A stretch of 61,848 bases of DNA from CADEFF01 sp964569315 (GTDB lineage Bacteria > Pseudomonadota > Alphaproteobacteria > Dongiales > Dongiaceae). The translations under genes were made by a program, and so were the position numbers. Positions 34,813 through 44,048 of the stretch are shown in pieces. Within the stretch, counting starts at the first letter, position 1; each line of letters opens with the position of its first letter. The notes beneath the pieces are model-generated. The model was not told the origin of the DNA and searched no databases. It saw only the letters and a list, made by a program, of their open reading frames with translations. Location of the stretch: positions 1-61,848 of the forward strand of contig CAZMUZ010000008.1 of NCBI GenBank assembly GCA_964569315.1, read 5' to 3'.

Positions 34813-36285
34813 ATGAGCGATCAAGGTTCCGCGGCGGCGACCTCCGGGTCCGGGAGCGGTCTGACGCGCCGCGACCTCCTCCGGGCGTCGGGGTCCGCTT
34901 TGGCCCTCGCCGCATCCCTCCCCGCCTTCCGGGCGGCTGCGGCGATCGAGGACAGCGCGCCGCCTCATATCGTCTACATCCTCGCCGACGATCTCGGCTG
35001 GAAAGATGTCGGCTTCCACGGCTCCGATATCAAGACGCCGCATCTCGACCGGCTGGCCGCGACCGGCGCACGGCTGGAGCAGTTCTATGTGGAGCCGATG
35101 TGCACGCCGACGCGGGCAGCACTGCTCACCGGGCGCTATCCCTTGCGCTACGGCCTGCAGACCGGCGTCATTCCGGCCGGCGCCGTCTATGGCCTGCCGA
35201 CCGACGAATGGCTCCTGCCCGAGACGCTCCGCGAGGCCGGCTACAAGACGGTGCTCGTCGGCAAGTGGCATCTCGGCCACGGCAAGACGGAATACTGGCC
35301 GAAGCAGCGCGGCTTCGACCAGTTCTACGGGTGCCTGGTCGGAGAGATCGATCATTTCGAGCATGAGTCGCACGGGGTCGTCGATTGGTATCGCGACAAC
35401 CAGCTCGACAACCGGCCGGGTTACGACACGACCCTGTTCGGCGCCGAAGCCGTTCGCGTCATCGCGGAGCACGATCCGTCCACGCCGCTCTTCATGTATC
35501 TCGCCTTCACTGCGGCGCACACGCCCTATCAGGCGCCGGCGGAGTATCTCGACCTCTATCCGCAGATGGAGGATTCCCCCCGGCGCGCCTATGCCGGAAT
35601 GATCTCGGCCATGGACCATGAGATCGGCCGGGTGGTGGAGGCGCTGGAAGCCCGCAACATGCGCGAAAACACGCTCATCGTGTTTCACAGCGACAATGGC
35701 GGCACGCGGTCCAACATGTTCACGGGCGATTCGGTCGTGACCGGCGAACTTCCGCCGGACAACGGGCCCTACCGCGACGGCAAGGGAACGCTTTACGAAG
35801 GCGGGACGAGAGTGGTGTCGCTGGCCAACTGGCCGGGTCGGATCGCCGCCGGCCCCGTCGAAGGCATGCTGCATGTCGTCGACATGTATCCGACGCTCGC
35901 CGGCCTCGCCGGCGCGAAGACGGAGAAGGCGAAGCCGCTAGACGGCCTCGACGTCTGGAACCTGATAAGCGAGGGGGCGGCGTCCCCGCGGAACGAGATC
36001 GTGTACAACGTGGAGCCGTTCCGGGCCGCGGTGCGCCAGGGAGACTGGAAGCTGCACTGGCTCGCCTTGCTGCCCGGCAAGCTCGAGCTGTTCAATCTCG
36101 TGCAGGATATCTCGGAAACCACGAACCTTGCCATTCAGAACCCCGAGAAGGTCGAGGCGCTGAAGGCGCGGATCCAGGCGCTGGCCGGGGAGGCAAAAGA
36201 ACCCTTGCTGGTCATGGAAGCGCTTCAGAAAACCTTCTTCACCAAGCCGTCCACCCCCGAATATCTCTTCCAGAACCCGGATTGA
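34813..36285 (+). CDS. Sulfatase (arylsulfatase B-like), Tat-exported
   Basis: This is a 490-residue type I sulfatase. A twin-arginine signal (TRRDLLRASG, followed by an Ala-rich hydrophobic stretch) covers residues 1-44. The active-site Cys is C97 in CTPTRAALLTGR, the formylglycine motif. Metal ligands include ADD at 59-60 and SDNGG; GKWHLGHG is another signature. It hydrolyses sulfate esters in the periplasm, giving sulfate or a carbon source. Maturation needs a formylglycine-generating enzyme or anSME, neither of which is in the window. The stop lies 3 nt before the N gap. Confidence 0.9.
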   Translation: MSDQGSAAATSGSGSGLTRRDLLRASGSALALAASLPAFRAAAAIEDSAPPHIVYILADDLGWKDVGFHGSDIKTPHLDRLAATGARLEQFYVEPMCTPTRAALLTGRYPLRYGLQTGVIPAGAVYGLPTDEWLLPETLREAGYKTVLVGKWHLGHGKTEYWPKQRGFDQFYGCLVGEIDHFEHESHGVVDWYRDNQLDNRPGYDTTLFGAEAVRVIAEHDPSTPLFMYLAFTAAHTPYQAPAEYLDLYPQMEDSPRRAYAGMISAMDHEIGRVVEALEARNMRENTLIVFHSDNGGTRSNMFTGDSVVTGELPPDNGPYRDGKGTLYEGGTRVVSLANWPGRIAAGPVEGMLHVVDMYPTLAGLAGAKTEKAKPLDGLDVWNLISEGAASPRNEIVYNVEPFRAAVRQGDWKLHWLALLPGKLELFNLVQDISETTNLAIQNPEKVEALKARIQALAGEAKEPLLVMEALQKTFFTKPSTPEYLFQNPD

Positions 36286-36288
36286 GCC

Positions 36289-36388
36289 NNNNNNNNNNNN
36301 NNNNNNNNNNNNNNNNNNNNNNNNNNNNNNNNNNNNNNNNNNNNNNNNNNNNNNNNNNNNNNNNNNNNNNNNNNNNNNNNNNNNNNNN
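36289..36388. other. Assembly gap of 100 N
   Basis: A run of exactly 100 N is the usual placeholder for a scaffold join of unknown size. Sequence between the sulfatase and trkA may be missing, and their adjacency is not proven. Confidence 0.98.
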
Positions 36389-36403
36389 AGGAAGCGGGCG
36401 CTT

Positions 36404-37780
36404 CTAGAAGAACTCGAGCTTGACCGAGAACATCTTTTCCACCTGCGGCACGGCCTCGGCAACGGCGAAGATTACCACCCGGTCTTCCGGCCGGATGATC
36501 GTGTCGCCGCGGGCGACGATCACCTCGTCGCCGCGCACGAGGGCGCCGACCAGCACCCCCGCCGGCAGCTTCGCCTCGCGCAGCTTGACGCCGACGAGGC
36601 TCGAGGTCGCGAGCGCATCGGCCTCGATGACCTCGCCGAAGCCGTCGCTGAGGCTGTAGACCGAGCGGATCCGGCCGCGGCGGATATGCTGAAGAATGCT
36701 GGAGACGGTGATGGCGCGCGGGCTCACCACGGCGTCGATGCCGAGCGATCCGAGCAGCGGCCCGTAGGCGGTCTTGTTGATGAGGGTGATCGAGCGTTTG
36801 CAGCCGTGCCGCTTGGCGAGCAGCGAGGAGAGGATGTTGGTCTCGTCGTCATTGCTGACCGCGATGATGGATTCCGTCGCCTTGACGTTCGCTTCCGCCA
36901 GGATCTCGGGGTCGAGCGCGTCGCCGTTGATGATGATGGTGCGCTTCAGGCTCCGGGCGACGAGCTCGGCGCGCCGCCGGTCGATCTCGATCAGCTTGAT
37001 CCCGACCTTGGGGTGCTTCTCCTCGATCTGCTCGGCGAGGAAGCGCCCGATATGTCCGCCGCCGACCAGGATGATCCGCCGCGCTTCCGGCTCCTCGTGG
37101 CCGAAGGCGGCGAGCGCGCGGGAGAGATGCGTGCTGTCGGCGACGAAATAGACTTCGTCCCCCGCCAGCATCTGGTCCTCGGCCGAGGGCACGATCCGGC
37201 GATCGTTGCGCACGATCACCATCACCGAGATATTTAGCTCGGGAAACAGATCCGAGAGCTGACGGAGCGGCGTGTCGATGACCGGGCAATCCGCATCGCA
37301 GCGCACGCCCACCAGCGTGATCTTCCCGTCGGAGAGCGGGATCGCATCGAACGCGCCCGGGATTCGCAGGCGACGCTCGATCGCGCGCGCCACCTCGATC
37401 TCCGGCGAGATGATGCTGTCCACCGGAATGGCGCCCCGGCCGAATAGCTCGCTCCAGTGCGGCGCCAGGTAGCTCTGCGCCCGGATGCGGGCGATGCGGC
37501 GCGGCACCTCGAACAGCGCATGCGCCACCTCGCAGGCCACCATGTTGACCTCGTCCATATGGGTGACGGCGATGAGGAGGTCGGCATCGCGCGCGCCCGC
37601 CTGGTCGAGCACGTCCGGATGCGAGGCGTAGCCCACCACGCCCTGCACGTCGAGCGTGTCGCTGATGCGGTTGATCAGCGATTCCTGGATGTCGATGACG
37701 GTGACGTCGTTGTCCTCGCGCGCGAGATATTGCGCGATGTTGAAGCCGACCTGGCCGCCGCCGCAGATGATGACTTTCAT
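36404..37780 (-). CDS. trkA: Trk potassium uptake regulator TrkA
   Basis: This 458-residue cytoplasmic protein has two TrkA_N (RCK) Rossmann units, CGGGQVGFNIAQYLA at the start and VGGGHIGRFLAEQI near residue 235, each followed by a TrkA_C domain. It binds NAD(H) and gates a TrkH/TrkG channel. It follows ntrX in the ntr operon, with 22 nt between, as in other alphaproteobacteria. The ATG at 37780 was chosen since the longer upstream frame overlaps ntrX. No trkH is in view. Confidence 0.93.
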   Translation of the reverse strand: MKVIICGGGQVGFNIAQYLAREDNDVTVIDIQESLINRISDTLDVQGVVGYASHPDVLDQAGARDADLLIAVTHMDEVNMVACEVAHALFEVPRRIARIRAQSYLAPHWSELFGRGAIPVDSIISPEIEVARAIERRLRIPGAFDAIPLSDGKITLVGVRCDADCPVIDTPLRQLSDLFPELNISVMVIVRNDRRIVPSAEDQMLAGDEVYFVADSTHLSRALAAFGHEEPEARRIILVGGGHIGRFLAEQIEEKHPKVGIKLIEIDRRRAELVARSLKRTIIINGDALDPEILAEANVKATESIIAVSNDDETNILSSLLAKRHGCKRSITLINKTAYGPLLGSLGIDAVVSPRAITVSSILQHIRRGRIRSVYSLSDGFGEVIEADALATSSLVGVKLREAKLPAGVLVGALVRGDEVIVARGDTIIRPEDRVVIFAVAEAVPQVEKMFSVKLEFF

Positions 37781-37802
37781 GAAGGAACGGGTCCGGTGAA
37801 GC

Positions 37803-39209
37803 TCAGCCTTCGGCCTTCTCGCCGCGCTCGGGAGCCGCGAGGCCGAGGGAGCGCAGTTTGCGATGCAGCGCCGATCGCTCCATGCCGATGAAGGTCGCAG
37901 TGCGCGAGATGTTGCCGCCGAAGCGCGCGACCTGGGCATCGAGATAGTGCTTTTCGAACAGCTCGCGCGCCTCGCGCAGCGGCAGCCCCATCAGCTCGCC
38001 ATTGCCCATGGCGCCGATGGTGGCGCTCGACCGGCCGGCGATGTCGGGCGGAAGATGCCGCGCGCCGACCGGCTCGCCGGCATCGCCGGGCGCCATGATC
38101 AAGAGCCAGTCGATCATGTTGCGAAGCTGGCGGACGTTGCCGGGCCAGACATAGGTCTGCAGCGCGACGACCGCGTCTTCCGCGAGCCGCCGGATGGCGC
38201 CGCCGGAAGCCTCGGCGGAGCGGCTCATCAGGTAGTCGACCAGCAGCGGAATATCCTCGCGATGCTCGCGAAGCGCCGGCACGCGCAGCGGCACGACATT
38301 GAGCCGGTAATAGAGATCCTGCCGGAAGCGCCCGTTGGACATTTCCTGCGCCAAGTCGCGATTGGTCGAGGCGATCACGCGCACGTCGACCTGCACCCGA
38401 CGATTGCCGCCGACCCGCGTGAAGGTCTGCTCCTGCAGGACGCGGACGATCTTGCCTTGCGTTTCGATCGGCATGTCCGCGACTTCGTCGAGCAGCAAGG
38501 TACCGCCATGGGCCTGCTCGAGGGTGCCGATCTTGAGGCGCCCGTCGCCGCCCTCGGCCTGCTCCTCCTCGCCGAAGAGCTCCACCTCGAGCCGGTCGGG
38601 GTGCATGGTCGCGCAGTTGAGCGCGACGAACGGCCCGTCGGCGCGGCGCGACAGGCGATGCATCATGCGCGCCGCCACTTCCTTGCCGGAGCCGGCCGGA
38701 CCGCTGATGAGGACGCGGCTGCCGGTCGGCGCCACCCGCTCGATCGCCTGGCGGAGCTGCGTCATCACGACCGACTGGCCGACCAGCTCGCCCTCGCCGC
38801 CGGCGCGCTGGCGAAGCTCCTCGTATTCGCGCTTGAGGCGCATCGCCTCGATCGCGCGCTCGACCACCAGCAGCAGCCGGTCGGCCTTGAAGGGCTTCTC
38901 GATGAAATCGTAGGCGCCCTGCTTGATGGCGGCGACGGCGGTCTCGACGTTGCCGTGGCCGCTGATCATCACCACCGGCACGTTCGGGTGTTCGCGCTTC
39001 ACGATCTCGAGGATCTGCATGCCGTCCAGCGCGCTCCCCTGCAGCCAGATGTCGAGCAGCAGGAGGTTCGGCCGGCGGTCGCGGATGGCGTCGAGCGCGC
39101 CGTCGCTATGCGCCGCCTCGCGCGTCTCGTAGCCTTCGTCCTTCAGCACGCCGGCCAGGAGCAGGCGGATGTCCGCCTCGTCGTCGACGATCAGAATGTC
39201 ACGCGCCAT
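37803..39209 (-). CDS. ntrX: NtrX response regulator (AAA+ type)
   Basis: This is a 468-residue regulator: receiver with phosphoacceptor D53 and K105, AAA+ domain with Walker A GPAGSGKE (170-177) and LLLDEVADM, then a Fis-type HTH (GGNISRTATFIGMERSALHRKL). The sigma-54-contacting GAFTGA loop is absent. The equivalent stretch (residues 213-228) is acidic, EEEQAEGGDGRLKIG. It may therefore not activate sigma-54 promoters. It is paired with NtrY, whose gene ends 11 nt inside it. Confidence 0.93.
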   Translation of the reverse strand: MARDILIVDDEADIRLLLAGVLKDEGYETREAAHSDGALDAIRDRRPNLLLLDIWLQGSALDGMQILEIVKREHPNVPVVMISGHGNVETAVAAIKQGAYDFIEKPFKADRLLLVVERAIEAMRLKREYEELRQRAGGEGELVGQSVVMTQLRQAIERVAPTGSRVLISGPAGSGKEVAARMMHRLSRRADGPFVALNCATMHPDRLEVELFGEEEQAEGGDGRLKIGTLEQAHGGTLLLDEVADMPIETQGKIVRVLQEQTFTRVGGNRRVQVDVRVIASTNRDLAQEMSNGRFRQDLYYRLNVVPLRVPALREHREDIPLLVDYLMSRSAEASGGAIRRLAEDAVVALQTYVWPGNVRQLRNMIDWLLIMAPGDAGEPVGARHLPPDIAGRSSATIGAMGNGELMGLPLREARELFEKHYLDAQVARFGGNISRTATFIGMERSALHRKLRSLGLAAPERGEKAEG

Positions 39210-41508
39210 GCGCGGCGGTCCTCGGTTCTTCGCTCTCCGGCGCGGAGTCCGGCATCGCATCGGCGCGGCGCAGGAAGAGGAGCGTCACCACCGCCCCGCC
39301 GCCGGGGCGGTCGGCCAGATGGAGCTGTCCGCCATGATCCTCCATGATCTTCTTCACGATGGCGAGGCCGAGGCCGGTGCCTTTGACGCGGGTGGTGACG
39401 TAGGGCTCGGTCAACCGTTCGCGGCCGCTCTTCGGCAGGCCGCGGCCATTGTCGCTGACCTGCACCAGGATGCGGTCGCCCTCCTCCCGGAGAGCGAGCT
39501 CGATCTCGCCGGCGGGCAGCGGCTGATCCGCCATCCGCGCTTCGATCGCCTCCTCGGCGTTCTTCAGGAGATTGGTGAGTGCCTGGCCGATCTGCCGCGC
39601 ATCGCACAGCACCGTGACGCCGCCGGCCGGAAGGTGCGTCCGGAAGGTGATTTCGGGGTGCGCGTTCTGCTGGAGGAAGAGGGCTTGCCGGCAGAGCTCC
39701 AGCATGTTCTCCGGATGAAGCACCGGCGCCGGCATCCGCGCGAACGAGGAGAACTCGTCCACCATGCGGCCGATATCGCCGACCTGCCGGACGATCGTGT
39801 CGGTGCAGATCTTGAAGGTTTCGGGATCGCTCGTGATTTCCTTCAGATATTTTCGCTTGAGCCGCTCCGCCGAGAGCTGGATCGGCGTCAGCGGGTTCTT
39901 GATCTCGTGCGCGATGCGGCGCGCCACGTCCGCCCAGGCGGCCTTGCGCTGCGCCGACATGAGCTCGGTCACATCGTCGAAGGTGACGACCAGCCGGATG
40001 AGGTCGCCCGCATCGAGCTCGCTTACCACCCGCACCACGAGGGTCCGGGTTTCCGTGCCGCGGGTGAGATGGATCTGGCCCTCGGCCGCGCGGCCGTTGC
40101 GGCGCCGCGCCTGCTCGACCAGCGTCGCCATCTCCGGCACGATCCCCGCGAGCGGCCGCCCGATCGCGCTCGCGAGGTCGGTGCCGAGCAGTACCGAGGC
40201 CGACCGGTTCGGGAGCTGGATGCGGGCCTCGTCGTCGAGGCCGATCACGCCGGCCGAGACGCCGGCCAGCACCAGCTCGGTGAAGCGACGCCGTTCGTCG
40301 AGCTCGTTGTTCGCCTCGAGGAGCTCGCTCCGTTGATTGGCGACTTCCGTGGTCATGCGGTTGAAAGCCCGGCTCAAGGCGCCGACCTCGTCGTTCGACG
40401 GCCCCTCCGCCACGCGCACGTCGAGATCGCCTTCCGAGATCCGTTCGGCGGCGCTCACCAGGCTGCCGATCGGCCGGGCGAGCTGGGTCGCCACGATGAG
40501 GGCGATCCAGATCGCGGCAAGAAGAATCAGCAGCGCCACCACGAAGAAGATCAGCACGAAGGTGATCTGCAGGCCGGATCGCCGGCCTTCGAGCTGCTCG
40601 TAAAGCTGCGCGGCCCCTTCGGAGGCGTTGACGTGTCCGACCACCTTCGGATCGACCAGCCGCCCGACATAGAGATAGACGTCGCTCTCGGGCGAGATCT
40701 GGAGCAAGGCCCGCACCCGGTCGCCGGTGTCGCTCGGCAGCAGCACCAGATCGCCTTCGCGCGCGCGGGCCAGCGCCCATTCCGGCAGGCCCGGATCGAA
40801 GGACATCACGAGGTTGAAGCCGGCACTGGCCAGGATCTGGCGCTGGCCGTTGATGAGCACCGCCTCGTTCAGGCCGCGCACGCGGACCTGGGCCGTCATC
40901 ACCTGCTCGATGCGTTGCCGGCCGGCGAGCAGGATCGGCCCCTCGCGGCGGAGGTCGGCCGCCATGGCGAGCGCGTCGCCGCCGATGTTTCGCTGATGCT
41001 CCTCGAGATAGGAGCGGGCCACGACGAGAGAGTCGTGCACCGCGGTGCGGACCCGGTCGCTGAACCAGGCATCCATGCCGAGATTGAGGAAGAGCGTCGA
41101 GAACAACGCGACGACGATGGTCGGCGTCACCGCGACCAGGCTGAACAGGAAGACCAGGCGCGAATGCAGCCGCGATCCGGCGAGGCCGCGGCGGCGCTCT
41201 GCCCAAAGCAGCACCAGGCGCCGCGCCACCACCGTGCCCAGCAGGAGGAGCACGATCAGGTCGGCGATCAGCAGCAGGAGAACGGTGCTCGGATTGACCC
41301 GGATTCCGAGGCTGCCGCTCATCGAAAGATAGGTCGCGACGCCGGAGATCAGCGCCATGGCCAGCAGCAGGATCGAGAGCTTGCGCTCCACCCTGTTGCG
41401 CCGCGCCCAATCCAGCACGCGTCGATAAAGGGGCTCGATGGCGAAGGATCGCGCAGGCTGGACGGTGGTATTTTCGGCCGGCATGTCCGACATCCTCGCG
41501 CCGCTCAC
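39199..41508 (-). CDS. ntrY: NtrY membrane sensor histidine kinase
   Basis: This is a 769-residue kinase with two membrane helices near residues 45-65 and 75-95, another near 125-145, and one near 315-340. HAMP, a PAS-like domain (about 400-510), HisKA with VARRIAHEIKNPLTP and an HATPase (DNGRGLPKSGRERL, GTGLGLAIVKK) follow. NtrY phosphorylates NtrX and can cross-talk with NtrC. The GTG at 41508 overlaps the ntrC stop by 4 nt (GTGA); ATG codons at 41493 and 41484 are alternatives. The extracytoplasmic region lies between the third and fourth helices. Confidence 0.93.
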   Translation of the reverse strand: MSGARMSDMPAENTTVQPARSFAIEPLYRRVLDWARRNRVERKLSILLLAMALISGVATYLSMSGSLGIRVNPSTVLLLLIADLIVLLLLGTVVARRLVLLWAERRRGLAGSRLHSRLVFLFSLVAVTPTIVVALFSTLFLNLGMDAWFSDRVRTAVHDSLVVARSYLEEHQRNIGGDALAMAADLRREGPILLAGRQRIEQVMTAQVRVRGLNEAVLINGQRQILASAGFNLVMSFDPGLPEWALARAREGDLVLLPSDTGDRVRALLQISPESDVYLYVGRLVDPKVVGHVNASEGAAQLYEQLEGRRSGLQITFVLIFFVVALLILLAAIWIALIVATQLARPIGSLVSAAERISEGDLDVRVAEGPSNDEVGALSRAFNRMTTEVANQRSELLEANNELDERRRFTELVLAGVSAGVIGLDDEARIQLPNRSASVLLGTDLASAIGRPLAGIVPEMATLVEQARRRNGRAAEGQIHLTRGTETRTLVVRVVSELDAGDLIRLVVTFDDVTELMSAQRKAAWADVARRIAHEIKNPLTPIQLSAERLKRKYLKEITSDPETFKICTDTIVRQVGDIGRMVDEFSSFARMPAPVLHPENMLELCRQALFLQQNAHPEITFRTHLPAGGVTVLCDARQIGQALTNLLKNAEEAIEARMADQPLPAGEIELALREEGDRILVQVSDNGRGLPKSGRERLTEPYVTTRVKGTGLGLAIVKKIMEDHGGQLHLADRPGGGAVVTLLFLRRADAMPDSAPESEEPRTAAHGA

Positions 41509-42935
41509 TTTACGCCCCGAATCACGGGGATGTCCAACTCCCGGATCTTCTTGCGCAGCGTGTTGCGGTTGAGACCGAGCAGCTCGGCGGCGCGGATCTG
41601 GTTGCCGCGCGTGGCCTCGAGCGAGATGGCGATGAGCGGCCGTTCGATCTCGCGCACGACCCTGTCGTATAGGCCGCGCGAAGGAAGGCCGTGGGTGTGC
41701 GCCGAAAAGAACTCGCGCAAGTGGCGCTCGGCCGCCGCCCCGAGCGATTCGGTCGGGCGCCCCGCCGAAGCGGCGGGCGCCGCCGACGCCAGCTCGGCCT
41801 CGACGATCGGGCTGCCGATCACGTCCTCCGCATAGAGCGCGGCGATGCGCCGCACCAGGTTCTCGAGCTCGCGCACATTGCCCGGCCAGTCGTAGCGCTG
41901 CAGCCGCTCGAGCGCGCCCGCATCGAAGATCTTGGCGCCGCCGCCGGCCGCGGCGAGGCGGTTGAGGAAATGCCTGACGAGGTCGGGGATGTCCTCGACC
42001 CGCTCGCGCAGCGCGGGCAGCCGCAGCGGCACGACATTGAGCCGGTAATAGAGATCCTCGCGGAACAGGCCCTGGCGGATGAGCTGGCGCAAATCCCGAT
42101 GGGTCGCCGCCAGGATCCGCACATTGGCGCGAACCGGCGCCCGCGCGCCGACCGCCGTAAATTCCCCCTCCTGCAGCACGCGCAGCAGGCGCGTCTGCGC
42201 CTCGAGCGGCATGTCGCCGATCTCGTCGAGGAAGAGCGTGCCGCCGTTCGCTTCCTGGAAGCGCCCGGTCGAAAGAACGGCGGCACCGGAAACCCCGGCG
42301 GTTTCGTGCCCGAAGAGCTCGCTCTCGATCATGTCGCGCGGGATCGAGGCCATGCTGAGGGCGACGAAGCGCCCGCGCTTGCGCCGGCCGAAATCATGCA
42401 GCGCGCGGGCGACCAGCTCCTTGCCGGTGCCGGATTCGCCCGCGATCAGCACGGTGAGGTCGCTCGCCATCAGCCGCGCCAGCACGCGGTAGATCTCCTG
42501 CATCGCGGGCGACCGTCCGACGATCGGCAGCGCCTCTTCCTCCGGGGTCCGGTCGCCGGCGGCCGCGGGGCCGGGCTGCGTCAGGGCGCGCGACACGGCC
42601 GCCGTCAGGTCGCCGAGATCGAAGGGCTTCGCGAGATAGTCGAAGGCGCCGCGCTCGGTCGCCTTCACCGCCGTCAGGAGGGTATTCCGGGCGCTCATCG
42701 CGATGACGCGGAGGTTCGGCCGCAGCTTCCGGATGCGCGGGATCAGGTCGAGGCCGTTCTCGTCCGGCATCACCACGTCGGTGATGACGAGGTCGCCCAG
42801 CCCGTCCGCGACCCAGCGCCAGAGCGTTGCCGCATCGGCTGCCATGCGCACGTCATGGCCGGCGCGCGTCAGGGCCTGGGACAGCACGGTACGGATGGCG
42901 CGATCGTCGTCCGCGACGAGGATGGTCGCATTCAT
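41505..42935 (-). CDS. ntrC: Nitrogen regulator NtrC with altered GAFTGA loop
   Basis: This is a 476-residue response regulator: receiver with D53 and K103, AAA+ domain with GESGTGKE (166-173) and Walker B LFLDEIGDM, and a Fis-type HTH near the end (RAAELLGLNRNTLRKKI). The loop that contacts sigma-54 reads AGVSGA at residues 213-218, where GAFTGA is expected. Length is kept but the key Phe and Thr are replaced. ATGA overlap with ntrB indicates coupling. It is expected to control glnA/glnB/amtB-type genes, but how it contacts RNA polymerase is uncertain. Confidence 0.92.
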   Translation of the reverse strand: MNATILVADDDRAIRTVLSQALTRAGHDVRMAADAATLWRWVADGLGDLVITDVVMPDENGLDLIPRIRKLRPNLRVIAMSARNTLLTAVKATERGAFDYLAKPFDLGDLTAAVSRALTQPGPAAAGDRTPEEEALPIVGRSPAMQEIYRVLARLMASDLTVLIAGESGTGKELVARALHDFGRRKRGRFVALSMASIPRDMIESELFGHETAGVSGAAVLSTGRFQEANGGTLFLDEIGDMPLEAQTRLLRVLQEGEFTAVGARAPVRANVRILAATHRDLRQLIRQGLFREDLYYRLNVVPLRLPALRERVEDIPDLVRHFLNRLAAAGGGAKIFDAGALERLQRYDWPGNVRELENLVRRIAALYAEDVIGSPIVEAELASAAPAASAGRPTESLGAAAERHLREFFSAHTHGLPSRGLYDRVVREIERPLIAISLEATRGNQIRAAELLGLNRNTLRKKIRELDIPVIRGVK

Positions 42936-44047
42936 CGCGCGGCCGCCGTCGCGATCGGCAGCAGCACGGCGAAGGCGGTGCGGCCGGGCTCGCTCTCGAA
43001 CTCGAGGGCGCCGCCATGGTCGCCCGCGATCTTGGCGGCGAGGGCGAGGCCGAGCCCCTTGCCGCCGTTCCGGCCGCTGACGAAGGGATCGAAGATCCGG
43101 GCCTTGAGCGCATCCGGCACGCCGGCGCCGTTGTCGGCGACGGTCACCACGAGCGGCAGATGCGCGCGCTGCCCCGCCGCACCGCCCGCGAGCTTCGCGC
43201 CCTGGCGGTAGCGGGTCGAGAGGGTGATGCTTCCCCTGCCCGGCTCGGTCGCCTCCGCCGCGTTCTTCACGAGGTTGAGAAAGAGCTGGATCAGCAGGTC
43301 GCGATGGCCGGCGACATCCGGCAGCGAGGGGTCGTAGTCCGTCACGATGCGACGGTCGGCGGCGAATCCGCTCTCCGCGACGCGGCGGACGTGATCGAGC
43401 ACCTCATGGATGTTGAGCGCCGCGAGGGCGGTAAAGCCCGGCTCGGCGAACATCTCCATCCGATCGACGAGGCCGCGGATGCGGTCGACCTCCTCGCGGA
43501 TGAGCCGGGTGAGCTCGCGGTTCGATTCCGGAAGATCGCCTTCGAGGAGCTGCGCGGCGCCGCGGATGCCGGAGAGCGGATTCTTGATCTCGTGCGCCAG
43601 CATGGCGGCCATGGCATGGAGCGGCCGGACCGCCTCGCGCTGCTGCCGCTGGCGGTCGAGCGCGCCGGCAAGGGCGCGCTCGGCGATGGCGAGCAACACC
43701 CAGCCCGGACGCCCGGGAAGCGGTGCCGCATCGACCCGCACCTCGCGCGGCGCGAGACGGGGGCCGCCGATGACGAGGTTGTGATCGGATACCGGGGCGC
43801 CGCCGCCGCGCGCCTGCTCGGCAAGCGCCTGCAGCGGGCTGTCGGCGGCGATCAGCTCGGCGAGCGGGCGACCTTCGAGATGCGCGGCGCTCTGGGCGAA
43901 GAGCGCCTCGCCGGCGGCGTTCACGCGGCGCAGGATCCCGGCCTGATCGAGCAGGAGGATCGGCAGCGGCAGGGCATCGAGCAGCGTTTCGACATCCGGC
44001 CGCGCCGCGACCGGAAAAGACGCGAGCGCGGCGGGGCCCGCGGTCAT
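42932..44047 (-). CDS. ntrB: Nitrogen sensor histidine kinase NtrB
   Basis: This 371-residue cytoplasmic kinase has an N-terminal PAS domain (about 25-120), HisKA with MLAHEIKNPLSGIRGAAQLL, and HATPase motifs NLVKNAAEA, DNGAGVPDALKARIF and GKGLGLALAAKI. It phosphorylates NtrC under nitrogen limitation, controlled by PII proteins. The start at 44047 is 1 nt after the dusB stop, and the gene overlaps ntrC by 4 nt. Confidence 0.93.
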   Translation of the reverse strand: MTAGPAALASFPVAARPDVETLLDALPLPILLLDQAGILRRVNAAGEALFAQSAAHLEGRPLAELIAADSPLQALAEQARGGGAPVSDHNLVIGGPRLAPREVRVDAAPLPGRPGWVLLAIAERALAGALDRQRQQREAVRPLHAMAAMLAHEIKNPLSGIRGAAQLLEGDLPESNRELTRLIREEVDRIRGLVDRMEMFAEPGFTALAALNIHEVLDHVRRVAESGFAADRRIVTDYDPSLPDVAGHRDLLIQLFLNLVKNAAEATEPGRGSITLSTRYRQGAKLAGGAAGQRAHLPLVVTVADNGAGVPDALKARIFDPFVSGRNGGKGLGLALAAKIAGDHGGALEFESEPGRTAFAVLLPIATAAAR

Positions 44048-44048
44048 T

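Noticed and set aside
36289..36388. Protein containing a run of unknown residues across the N gap
   Set aside because: An open frame bridging the gap is an artefact of undefined bases.
39169..41835. Open frame of nearly 890 codons antisense to ntrY
   Set aside because: Same GC-driven shadow effect. The sense frame encodes a full NtrY, and the antisense product has biased Arg/His composition and no family motif.
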